A stretch of DNA of 14,072 nt from Candidatus Pacearchaeota archaeon (GCA_002686195.1 NZAS01000090.1:3468-17539); one strand, 5' to 3'; counted from the first letter of the stretch, positions 5,502-12,709 are shown. The notes: generated from the letters alone by a model not told the origin. A program made the numbers and translations.

Positions 5502-7346
5502 TTATGTTAAGTCCTTATCTATTAAATTAGACTCATCCATCATTCCTTCTGTTTTTTCCTTAAGTATTGATTTTTTATTCTTAAAAAGATTCATAGAATT
5601 GGCTATTTCTCTTGCCAATGGACTATTATTATTATATTTGTGCTTTATAGACCTATCCCTGTTCTTTACATCTCTTTTCCTTTTCTCATTTCCTAATGGG
5701 TCTCTTCCTCTTGCACCATTGTCTGTACCATAATAATTGTTTTCCTTTGGTCTGCCAACACCTTTATCTGATTCCCCATCCCTAGTTTTTCTAGTATCAT
5801 TGGCTGCTCTAAGCCTTTGTCTATTTTTTTTCTTTGATTCAGTTTGAACCTCTGCAGCTGGGTCTGTGCCTTCATTTTCTATACTACTTTTTCTGAACTT
5901 TTGTTTTGTATCTTCTACAACCTTTGCTTTTTCTGTTTCAACCTCTTTTGCTGATAAATTAAATATATTTTCATATATCCAATCTTCAGATAGCATTTGA
6001 TTTTGCCTTACTGTGTCTGCCAGATTCATTTTAGAACTCCATAATTCAACTTTTTCCTGTTCATATATTGTTGATGGGTTGGTTAGTGCTAAGCTAAAAT
6101 CAACTAATTGTTCATCTTTATATCCTTGTGAATAAAGGTGTACTAGCCCTATTTTTACAAGCTCAGATACAAATATTCTCTGTATTCTTTCAATTGTTCT
6201 AGCAAATCTTACATCCAATGCCGCAAGGGTGGCTTTACCTTCAACTCCTTCTTCATATCCTAAAAATGCTTTAGGTATTCTCAAAGCAGCCATCATTCTA
6301 TTTTTTAGGTATTCAACATCATCTGTTCCGGTCCACTCTAATCCTCCCAAGTCAGTTATGCTTGTTCCACTATTTCCGCCCCTAGTTGGTAAGTAAAAAT
6401 CTTCTAGCATATTTTGAAGGTTAAATTTCAAATTATAGTCTCCAGTGTTTTGGTCCATATATGGAGTCTTCTTCATTCTATTTATTACTTGTTGCATGTA
6501 TGTATCAACTTCTGCAGGCGGTATATTTCCTATATCAATATTAAATACTCTCTTTGATGGAGCTCTCATAATTCTATGAATCATCATAGCATCTTCCATA
6601 AGAGTTAATTGTTTCCATGTTTTTCTTGCAGGTTCAACTATTGATTTTCCGTATGGCAACCAATTTGTGTCATTCAACATCCTAAAGTGAGCAATTTCAT
6701 AATTTTCATAATATGTTTTAGCAGTTGAGGACATATTTACGGTTGATGCATTTGCTCCTGCAAATGATGGGTCATGCAAAAATCTTACGTATTCGGGTCT
6801 GTCTGGATCTAGACCTTCTTCTCTCATTACTTCATATGCAGATAATGGTTCGCAGTTTGTTACTCCAACCTTTTCTAATATGTCTAACTTAAGATAAAAA
6901 TCTCCATACTTACACATGTTTCTAATCCATGGCCATAGATTAAATTCAACATTTAATACATCATAATAAAGGTTATAAAGAACATCTTGTATTTCTTGAT
7001 TGCTGCTATTTATCTGTAATACATCGCCATACTCATTCTTCATTGTTGATTCATCTGAATATATATCTAGCGCTGAACTAATTATAGAATCTGAATCCAT
7101 TGACTCATAATCTGTAAATAGGTCTAATCTTAGCTGTGCAAATGCTGTTGAAGGATTATATGCACCGCTTGTTTTTGACATATGAATTCTATTGTATCTG
7201 TCAACCAATGAATTTGATGCCAAATTACCTGATGACTGTAGTCTAGCTGTATCTACAACCCTTAGTCCCTTATCACCAATCTTTCTAACTACTGTTGTTG
7301 TTGAAAATAATTTTTTTAATCTTCCAAAAAATGTTTTATCTGCCAT
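5502..7346 (-). CDS. gp20: Portal vertex protein, T4 gp20-like
   Basis: This 614-residue protein (T4 gp20 is about 520) forms the dodecameric channel at one head vertex, where the terminase docks and the neck attaches. The family core is recognisable: YGKSIVEPARKTWKQLTLMEDAMMIHRIMRAP region at 232-263, VFNIDIGNIP at 267-276, a conserved stretch LEDFYLPTRGG at 314-324, and the MMAALRIPKAFLGYEEG stem/clip region at 351-367. Residues about 465-600 are an unusually long charged, disordered tail rich in Lys, Arg and Glu, which accounts for the extra length. The C-terminal end is acidic. The ATG at 7346 has GAGGAAAA about 6 nt upstream. It lies 18 nt after the terminase gene. In T4 the sheath and tube genes (18, 19) separate terminase and portal; here they are absent from that position. 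Confidence 0.93.
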   Translation of the reverse strand: MADKTFFGRLKKLFSTTTVVRKIGDKGLRVVDTARLQSSGNLASNSLVDRYNRIHMSKTSGAYNPSTAFAQLRLDLFTDYESMDSDSIISSALDIYSDESTMKNEYGDVLQINSSNQEIQDVLYNLYYDVLNVEFNLWPWIRNMCKYGDFYLKLDILEKVGVTNCEPLSAYEVMREEGLDPDRPEYVRFLHDPSFAGANASTVNMSSTAKTYYENYEIAHFRMLNDTNWLPYGKSIVEPARKTWKQLTLMEDAMMIHRIMRAPSKRVFNIDIGNIPPAEVDTYMQQVINRMKKTPYMDQNTGDYNLKFNLQNMLEDFYLPTRGGNSGTSITDLGGLEWTGTDDVEYLKNRMMAALRIPKAFLGYEEGVEGKATLAALDVRFARTIERIQRIFVSELVKIGLVHLYSQGYKDEQLVDFSLALTNPSTIYEQEKVELWSSKMNLADTVRQNQMLSEDWIYENIFNLSAKEVETEKAKVVEDTKQKFRKSSIENEGTDPAAEVQTESKKKNRQRLRAANDTRKTRDGESDKGVGRPKENNYYGTDNGARGRDPLGNEKRKRDVKNRDRSIKHKYNNNSPLAREIANSMNLFKNKKSILKEKTEGMMDESNLIDKDLT

Positions 7347-7364
7347 AATTTTTTCCTCTATAAC

Positions 7365-8942
7365 CTATTTTATTAACCAAGTCAAATCTTCATCTATATT
7401 ACCGATTTTCATTTTCCATTGGTTGCCTTCTGGGTGGCTTGTGTATATGTCTTGTGTTTTTCCAATTTTATTTATGGCAAGCTTATCTAATTCTATGCCT
7501 TGTTGTCTTAATTTTAATGCTGTATCTCTTACCCACATTCCTATGCTAAAAGACATGACAAGGTCATCATTATATCCTCGTTGTGCTTCTGCCTTGCTAC
7601 CATTCCAAATAAAGACTCTTAATTCCTCTAGCAATCTTTTTGAATGTACTATACAGTCTTTTTCTCTTAAATAAATATCAAGTTTAGATATTAAAAGTGG
7701 TCTTGTTTTCGAAGATGTTGTAAATCCTGGAGTCATTTGTCCTTTATCTTTTAAGTCATATCCTTTTGTTAATTGGGTAGTTGCATCCACTACACCTTCT
7801 TGTCTATACGTGTAATATAGGTTTTTATAGTCTCTGTCTATTGCACTTTGGATTGCTCCAAAACCAACACTTGCATTTTCTATTATCAATAAAGCGTCAT
7901 TATATTCTGTTGCAACACCAACCAACATATTTCCAAAATCTTTTGGGGTTAATTGGCCCCTATATTCTGCGACTTGGGTGATTGTTTCTATATCTATTAC
8001 ATGAAATGCTGAAAAGTCAGCGCCATCTCCTCTGGCGACATCAGCTACTACCATATATGTTCTACTGTAATCGCAAGGTTCCCAAATCCAATAATTTCCG
8101 TCAAATCCTCTCTGTTCAATTGGGTCTTTCATGTGGGTTTGTTTATACCATTCAATTATTGATGGGTCTATAACGCTATGGCCAGAAGATATAAAATCGC
8201 AATCACATTCTTGAGCAGCAAGTCTTGGTCCTAATAGTTCATCTTGTGAGTCTCTCCATGCCTTATCTCTTTCTGGATGCATGCTCCAATGCAATCTAAT
8301 AGTATTAAAATCATTTTGTCCTTCTTCTGCTTTTACCCATGATTTATGAAAGAAATTACCTATACCATTTGGTGTTGACAACACTATTGCTTTACCACCA
8401 GTTGCAAGTGTTTGTTGAGATGAAGCCCATATTTCATCAATTCTATCTATGAATGCTGCTTCATCTATTATTAACAATGAAAGAGCTTCTGAACGTCCTG
8501 CGTCTCCAGAACTAGAAACTGCTTTTATTTGTGAGCCATTCTTGAATCTTAGTGAAAGTTTATTATCTTCAACCGTTGTTCCCTTTAACCAGCTTGGTAA
8601 GTAGGCATGCATTTCTCTAACCTTTGTCACAAGGTTTTTTGCTACATCTTGTTTTGTTGCAATTACTAAAACATTCTTATCTTCATGAAAGAGCATCATC
8701 CAAAGAGAATATCCAGCCGATATTGTTGATATTCCCAACTGTCTAGATTTTAATATAATATTGTAGTCTTTTTGTTCAAATTGTTCAAGACAACGCTCTT
8801 GAAAAGTATATAAATTAAATGAAATTCTGCCTCTAGTTGGATGCTGGATTTGGCAGTATTTTTTAAGAAAATAAATAGGGTCTTGCACACATTTTAGGTA
8901 TTCTTCCTTTATTATATGTTTAAGAGATTTTGTCTTCTTCAT
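7365..8942 (-). CDS. terL: Terminase large subunit, T4 gp17-like
   Basis: This is the ATPase and nuclease motor that cuts concatemeric DNA and drives it through the portal. At 525 residues it is slightly shorter than T4 gp17 (about 610). The ATPase half shows a Walker A-type loop KSRQLGIS (65-72), Walker B LLIIDEAAF (156-164, D160/E161) and the coupling motif LSTPNG (188-193). The RNase H-like nuclease half has D301 in ADVARGDGADFS, E355 in LIIENASVG, and D459/D460 in GYNDDLVMS. These positions match the acidic triad of the family. The N-terminus (SLKHIIKEEYLK) is a helix typical of these terminases. The ATG at 8942 directly follows an ATATTTATA element by 3 nt and has no Shine-Dalgarno sequence. 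The stop is TAG. Confidence 0.96.
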   Translation of the reverse strand: MKKTKSLKHIIKEEYLKCVQDPIYFLKKYCQIQHPTRGRISFNLYTFQERCLEQFEQKDYNIILKSRQLGISTISAGYSLWMMLFHEDKNVLVIATKQDVAKNLVTKVREMHAYLPSWLKGTTVEDNKLSLRFKNGSQIKAVSSSGDAGRSEALSLLIIDEAAFIDRIDEIWASSQQTLATGGKAIVLSTPNGIGNFFHKSWVKAEEGQNDFNTIRLHWSMHPERDKAWRDSQDELLGPRLAAQECDCDFISSGHSVIDPSIIEWYKQTHMKDPIEQRGFDGNYWIWEPCDYSRTYMVVADVARGDGADFSAFHVIDIETITQVAEYRGQLTPKDFGNMLVGVATEYNDALLIIENASVGFGAIQSAIDRDYKNLYYTYRQEGVVDATTQLTKGYDLKDKGQMTPGFTTSSKTRPLLISKLDIYLREKDCIVHSKRLLEELRVFIWNGSKAEAQRGYNDDLVMSFSIGMWVRDTALKLRQQGIELDKLAINKIGKTQDIYTSHPEGNQWKMKIGNIDEDLTWLIK

Positions 8943-8945
8943 ATA

Positions 8946-8954
8946 TATAAATAT
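8946..8954 (-). promoter_or_regulatory. Intergenic AT element ATATTTATA (copy 3)
   Basis: The copy sits 3 nt before the terminase ATG, in the 37-bp gap after the holin-like gene. With so little room there is no Shine-Dalgarno sequence for the terminase. If it were a -10-type promoter, the transcript would start at or inside the coding region. Confidence 0.35.
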
Positions 8955-8979
8955 ATTTTTTAGATGATTTAAGTGTGAT

Positions 8980-9372
8980 TTACTTCTTAGTTTTTTCTAA
9001 ACTTCTTCCGCCGAAATAAGCACCAATTACCGTAATAAGAACTAACTGTAATAAATCTGTCCATTTTTCTTCAACTGTAAATTGAATTGTGCCTGCATCA
9101 ATGAATATCATCAGCATTGTGCATACAACTAGAAATATAAGTACTAGAGGCCTTACGTTTTTAGATAACCATGAATCAGACTTCATATCTACTGACCATC
9201 TATCAGTTATATTTTGTTCCATCTTAGCTTGATGGTTTGATATTAGCTGTTGTATTTTTTGTTCAGCTTCTAATTTTTCTTCTTTTGAAGTATGTAGGTT
9301 GTCTATAACTCCACCTACACTTTTTACTAAGTCGGCTGCTCCGCCTGAAAATAAATTTGTTAGTATGCTCAT
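8980..9372 (-). CDS. Holin-like small membrane protein (3TM holin type)
   Basis: This 130-residue protein resembles the holin family with a GTA-type 3TM architecture. It has a hydrophobic Gly/Ala N-terminus (ILTNLFSGGAADLV), a charged helical coiled coil (about 28-60), then SWLSKNVRPLVLIFLVV and a second hydrophobic helix at about 106-121 (LLQLVLITVIGAYFGG), ending in a Lys-rich tail. Two clear membrane segments are visible; the N-terminal helix may be the third. Such proteins form membrane lesions that release endolysin at the end of infection. The ATG at 9372 is chosen over an upstream TTG at 9405 because GGAG (9381-9384) is spaced 8 nt from it. No endolysin gene is present in the window. 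A different membrane role cannot be excluded. Confidence 0.8.
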   Translation of the reverse strand: MSILTNLFSGGAADLVKSVGGVIDNLHTSKEEKLEAEQKIQQLISNHQAKMEQNITDRWSVDMKSDSWLSKNVRPLVLIFLVVCTMLMIFIDAGTIQFTVEEKWTDLLQLVLITVIGAYFGGRSLEKTKK

Positions 9373-9380
9373 AACTTTTT

Positions 9381-9384
9381 CTCC
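9381..9384 (-). promoter_or_regulatory. Shine-Dalgarno GGAG that fixes the 9372 start
   Basis: GGAGAAAA lies in the 13-nt gap after the upstream stop codon, 8 nt before the ATG at 9372. This decides the holin-like start and rules out the in-frame TTG at 9405, which overlaps the upstream gene. Confidence 0.7.
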
Positions 9385-9385
9385 A

Positions 9386-9661
9386 TTAATCAAATTCTCC
9401 TTCAATGGGCTCTGTTTGTAGAGCTCTATTGAAATCTGATTCAGCTTTTTGAACCAATTTTTGTATTTTTATTAAATCTTTCTTAAATTTTTCTTTCTTT
9501 TTTGGATTTTTTTCAGAAACAAATTTCTTTCTTAGTGTTTGCTGTTTTAACTGTATTTCTTTTAGTGCCTCTACCGCTGTTACAAAATTGCGCGATATTG
9601 AAGCTTCTAACATTAACACTAATTCTTCATTTATTATTTCTTTTAATCTTGATAATTTCAT
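9386..9661 (-). CDS. Small helical protein with N-terminal tag-like helix
   Basis: This 91-residue protein has no assigned function. I take the ATG at 9661 rather than an in-frame TTG four codons earlier; only a weak GGA precedes it. Residues 1-18 (MKLSRLKEIINEELVLML) form the amphipathic helix seen at the start of other proteins in the window, followed by MLEAS (17-21), which fits a gp21-type cut after Glu19. The rest (29-80) is a Lys/Gln/Glu-rich coiled coil, and the C-terminus is acidic. It lies between a leader with ATATTTATA and the holin-like gene. It may be a small head-internal protein or a lysis regulator; neither is shown. Confidence 0.72.
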   Translation of the reverse strand: MKLSRLKEIINEELVLMLEASISRNFVTAVEALKEIQLKQQTLRKKFVSEKNPKKKEKFKKDLIKIQKLVQKAESDFNRALQTEPIEGEFD

Positions 9662-9679
9662 AATATTGTCCAAAAAATG

Positions 9680-9688
9680 TATAAATAT
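9680..9688 (-). promoter_or_regulatory. Intergenic AT element ATATTTATA (copy 4)
   Basis: The copy lies in the 47-bp gap between the zinc-ribbon gene stop (9709) and the ATG at 9661, 18 nt upstream of that ATG. A near copy (ATATTTATT) lies just beyond it at about 9693-9701. The whole gap is almost pure A and T. Confidence 0.35.
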
Positions 9689-9708
9689 ATATAATAAATA
9701 TAGATATA

Positions 9709-10296
9709 TTATTCTTTATTCATGTTTTCGTACCTTTTAGTTAGGTTTTCCTTTATATTTTTTACCCTTTTTCGTATAATACTAGATAATTCTTTTTTAT
9801 TTTGTTTACTCCAATCTTCTATCTTTCCTGTTTCAGTTATATATCCGCTCCTATTTGTTTCTTCAATAAAATCTTCGGCTGCACTGTGCAAATCTTTTAT
9901 CCAAGATTTAAGGTTTTTTGTTTTTATATCTTTTTCATAATTACCATATTTTCCTGAAATTTTAAGATTTGTTTCGTACATTATTCTGCAATCTGAACAT
10001 TCTCCATATAGTCTCCAAAAAAGCTTATCTAAGTCTCCTTTCATTACTCTATTATTACATTTTGGACATGTCAATGGCATATAAACCAATCTTCTAATAT
10101 TATCTAATTTTGTCAATGTTTGAGTTATTCCATTTTTTATTGTCCAAGTCTTTTTGCCTTCGATCCATATATCACCTTCTTTATGGTCTTCTTCATTCTT
10201 ACCATATCCTATCTGTATCTTTGTTTTTTCTCCAAAGTTTTTTGTGACAAGATTTCTCATCCTTTTAACCTTGTGTTCTGGAATATATTTTTTCAT
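9709..10296 (-). CDS. Zinc-ribbon protein, function unknown
   Basis: This 195-residue protein contains a treble-clef or zinc-ribbon-like pair of CxxC motifs: TCPKC (C77, C80) and ECSDC (C100, C103), 19 residues apart. Before it is an aromatic/basic segment (GDIWIEGKKTWTIKNGITQT at 41-60) that looks conserved-family in character. After it is a Lys-rich helical region up to the C-terminus. Zinc ribbons of this size in phages are commonly nucleic-acid or protein-binding, but no specific role can be read. The ATG at 10296 has a strong AAGGAGA about 8 nt upstream and follows the fusion enzyme gene by 12 nt, so the two are probably co-expressed. A link to the nucleotidyltransferase/ligase activity is inference. 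Confidence 0.82.
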   Translation of the reverse strand: MKKYIPEHKVKRMRNLVTKNFGEKTKIQIGYGKNEEDHKEGDIWIEGKKTWTIKNGITQTLTKLDNIRRLVYMPLTCPKCNNRVMKGDLDKLFWRLYGECSDCRIMYETNLKISGKYGNYEKDIKTKNLKSWIKDLHSAAEDFIEETNRSGYITETGKIEDWSKQNKKELSSIIRKRVKNIKENLTKRYENMNKE

Positions 10297-10308
10297 AACC
10301 TTTTCTCC

Positions 10309-12696
10309 TTAAAATGACATCATGCCTGTAATTTGATTTATGGGCGCAAATGCTCCTGTTAACTTATATGTGTTTCCTTTATATATGAAGACTAATCCTT
10401 CTGATGGTACAATTGTTTTGAATCCACCTATAGATTTTATTTTATTTAGTTGTTGCGTAAGCTTATTTAATTTTTTAAGGTCTCCACCTTTTCTAACATC
10501 ACCAATAGCTTTTGCAACCTGTTTTCTAATGTTTTGTGCTGCCTTATCTGGGTTTGCGGCTAAGAAACCTTCAGCATTTTTAAGTACTTCAGCTCCAAGT
10601 TCAAAAAATAATTTTTCAAATGGTAGCATATTCTTTTTTACTTGTGCTTCATGTTTTTGCTTATCAATTTTAATTACCTTTTCAAGAATTTTTTCATCTG
10701 ATATTGTTTTCTTGTTTAATCTAAATGATTTGTCAAAAAAGGCCCAACGTTTTACTAATCCCATTTTAATTCTATTTTCAACTTTTCCTATTTTTTTATC
10801 AACAAAATCTTCCCAATATGCTTGGTGGTATTCATTAAATGTATTTGAATCTTTCATTCCAAATTTAGACATTAGTTTATTTAATTTTCCTATGAAATAT
10901 GGTTTCTTGGCTGAATAATCTTGGTGAGGGTTAACCTTTAATATCTTGGGACCAATTACACTAAAATTCTTTTGAACGTTTGCATTTACTTGCTTTATCA
11001 TCCCAGCTAGTACTCTAGCACCGCCGGGTACCGATCCGATCGCCGATCCGTCTTTATATTGCAGGACATTGTGAAACTGTAGGTGTGGTGCATCGTATGT
11101 TATTACATTTGCTGAAGCTGGGAACATGATTTCCATGTTCACCCAATTATTGCCATCATCAAATATCAGTTTCTTTTGTTTGTCATTTATACTTCCAATT
11201 GCTTTTGATAAATCTTTCATAGCGAAATTAAAAGCTTTTTCAATATTACCTCTACCCTTGAATTTTGTTGCAATTGCTTTTGCATCTTTTCCACCTTTTT
11301 TAATATCACCAGTATTTCTTGCAGCTTTCAATCCATTGTTCCAAGTAATAAATAAATTTTGACCATCTGTTTTTTCTGTTGCTGCTTTTTCGAGGTCTAA
11401 ATTTCCTTGTAAAGAGAGGTTTATTATTTGTTTGAAATCTCCAAATGTTAAATCTCTATCATCAAACGGATGTGCCATGTGACCATAAGCTCCACCTTCT
11501 CTTAATAATATTTGATCGGCTAACCATTGTCCTAAATTTTCCTCTATTGCATTTATAGCCAAATCTTTTTTAAGTACTAGTGGCTTATCAAATTTAGGCC
11601 TTTTTTGTTTTTTAAGAATTTTTTGTACTTTTTTAAGTTCTTTATCTAATTTCTTTGGTTCTTTTTTGGTTGATTTTATTGATATTTCAGCGCCAAGATA
11701 ATCTATAAAGTTCCAACCGGTAGATTGTGCAAGATATTTTGCCCAACGACTCCATCTATCATACGCACTACGGCCTACTCTGTCCTTTAGATAATCTGTT
11801 CCGGAGCCTGCAGTGCCAGGTACTCCAACTGGATAATATGATACTGCGCCTGTAGGTCCAAATGGAAATGCTGTGTTATGATTAAAGAACTCTTCTTCTC
11901 CAGAAATATAATCTATAACTTCCATTCCCATTCTTTCTGCCAAATCTTTATTTGATTTTCTATATGCTTTTTGTGTTCCAAAGAAATATCTTGGTCCTGA
12001 ATCTGCATCTGGACCTCCTTGTGTATTTAAAACTGATGATGCCTCTTTAATTAGTTCTGTGAAATTTATATTTTTGCAAAATTCTTCTATGGTTTCATTT
12101 AACTTTTCTAGCTTATTTACTATAAGGTCATAGTTTTTAGTATTTCCAAAAATTCCTTTAAATAATTTAGTTTTTTGTTTCTTATCTAATTCTTGGTCCC
12201 CTAAGGCTTTGCGAATAGCTGTTCCACTCATCTCTCCAAATCCAGAAACCTTTAATGAAACATGTGGAGCTATATATGTATATGCTCCATCTTTATATCC
12301 TACTTCAGCCTTACCTTTCCAAGGACGGAAAAACTTGCCACCAAGTCTTGAGGCATCTTTTTTACCAACAATGTATACTGCAGCCGTTGTTTCTTGATCG
12401 TATTTCTTTAGAATCTCATCTGCCTTATATGGATTTTTTACCTGTTTTACTTTTGAAATTCCATGTGATTTTATTATCTTTTTCTTTTCACTAAAAGTGA
12501 ATGGAGATTTTGGTAAATCCACTTTACCACTTGTAGCAACCCATACCTCGTCAAATTTAGACTGCATCTGGCTGTACACTTGGGCATGGTGTTTACCCAT
12601 TGGTTGAAAACGACCGGGATATATTGCGACAACCTTTTTTATCTCCTTTTTTTCAAAAAGTATCTGTTCTGCTAAATATTTACTTAATCCATTCAT
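10309..12696 (-). CDS. Fusion of HxGH-type nucleotidyltransferase and ligase-like nucleotidyltransferase
   Basis: This 795-residue protein has two enzyme-like halves. Residues 20-185 belong to the HxGH nucleotidyltransferase superfamily (NMN, FAD or cytidylyl transfer): YPGRFQPMGKHH at 26-37 and the SGTAIRKAL motif at 157-165. The usual HxGH is written G-K-H-H here, with Gly in the first His position. Residues 402-795 look like a covalent nucleotidyltransferase (RNA/DNA ligase or capping fold): motif I EKTDGQN (441-447, nucleophile K442), R460, motif III NMEIMFP (E522), motif IV SEGLVF (E766) and motif V YKLTG (K778). About 216 residues separate the IIIa-like region from motif IV, longer than usual. 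Residues 186-380 are an unassigned linker domain. Segments 4-13 and 388-397 are near-identical (L-x-x-[YW]-L-A-[ED]-Q-I-L), one at the start of each half. The ATG lacks a Shine-Dalgarno sequence. Substrate and pathway are unknown. Confidence 0.88.
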   Translation of the reverse strand: MNGLSKYLAEQILFEKKEIKKVVAIYPGRFQPMGKHHAQVYSQMQSKFDEVWVATSGKVDLPKSPFTFSEKKKIIKSHGISKVKQVKNPYKADEILKKYDQETTAAVYIVGKKDASRLGGKFFRPWKGKAEVGYKDGAYTYIAPHVSLKVSGFGEMSGTAIRKALGDQELDKKQKTKLFKGIFGNTKNYDLIVNKLEKLNETIEEFCKNINFTELIKEASSVLNTQGGPDADSGPRYFFGTQKAYRKSNKDLAERMGMEVIDYISGEEEFFNHNTAFPFGPTGAVSYYPVGVPGTAGSGTDYLKDRVGRSAYDRWSRWAKYLAQSTGWNFIDYLGAEISIKSTKKEPKKLDKELKKVQKILKKQKRPKFDKPLVLKKDLAINAIEENLGQWLADQILLREGGAYGHMAHPFDDRDLTFGDFKQIINLSLQGNLDLEKAATEKTDGQNLFITWNNGLKAARNTGDIKKGGKDAKAIATKFKGRGNIEKAFNFAMKDLSKAIGSINDKQKKLIFDDGNNWVNMEIMFPASANVITYDAPHLQFHNVLQYKDGSAIGSVPGGARVLAGMIKQVNANVQKNFSVIGPKILKVNPHQDYSAKKPYFIGKLNKLMSKFGMKDSNTFNEYHQAYWEDFVDKKIGKVENRIKMGLVKRWAFFDKSFRLNKKTISDEKILEKVIKIDKQKHEAQVKKNMLPFEKLFFELGAEVLKNAEGFLAANPDKAAQNIRKQVAKAIGDVRKGGDLKKLNKLTQQLNKIKSIGGFKTIVPSEGLVFIYKGNTYKLTGAFAPINQITGMMSF
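11018..11052. other. GC-rich patch with repeated CCGATCCG inside the fusion gene
   Basis: In an otherwise AT-rich gene, 11018-11052 is strongly GC-rich. It contains CCGATCCG twice (11031-11038 and 11043-11050) and three GATC sites within 16 bp. It encodes the Gly/Ser/Pro segment around residues 549-560 of the fusion protein. Function, if any, is unknown. Confidence 0.45.
11506..11535 (-). repeat. Internal copy of the tag-like segment (residues 388-397)
   Basis: The segment encodes L-G-Q-W-L-A-D-Q-I-L, matching the protein's own N-terminal L-S-K-Y-L-A-E-Q-I-L (12658-12687) at six identical and several similar positions. It is followed by LREG (398-401), resembling a gp21-type cleavage site. 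It lies at the boundary before the ligase-like domain. Confidence 0.7.
12658..12687 (-). repeat. N-terminal copy of the tag-like segment (residues 4-13)
   Basis: The segment encodes L-S-K-Y-L-A-E-Q-I-L at the start of the fusion protein. LFEK (13-16) follows. It is the partner of the internal copy at 11506-11535. Confidence 0.7.
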
Positions 12697-12700
12697 TTTA

Positions 12701-12709
12701 TATAAATAT
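12701..12709 (-). promoter_or_regulatory. Intergenic AT element ATATTTATA (copy 5)
   Basis: The copy sits 4 nt before the ATG (12696) of the fusion enzyme, in the 16-bp gap after the small coiled-coil gene. It leaves no room for a Shine-Dalgarno sequence, the same arrangement as before the terminase. Confidence 0.35.

Noticed and set aside
5693..5875. Second minus-strand frame inside the portal tail
   Set aside because: It lies wholly within the portal coding region in another frame, is Gln/Lys-rich by composition, and lacks start signals.
7192..7674. Plus-strand open frame spanning the terminase/portal junction
   Set aside because: It overlaps two well-identified genes on the opposite strand and has no recognisable protein features.
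8907..8942. The terminase N-terminal helix (SLKHIIKEEYLK) as another capsid-targeting tag
   Set aside because: It looks like the tags, but such a helix is normal at the start of this terminase type, which is not packaged; it shows that the pattern alone can arise by chance, so I did not count it.
10340..10918. Plus-strand open frame of 192 residues inside the fusion enzyme gene
   Set aside because: It is antisense to a gene with clear motifs; its Phe/Ser/Leu-rich composition is the expected shadow of Lys/Glu-rich coding on the other strand, and no ribosome binding site is seen.
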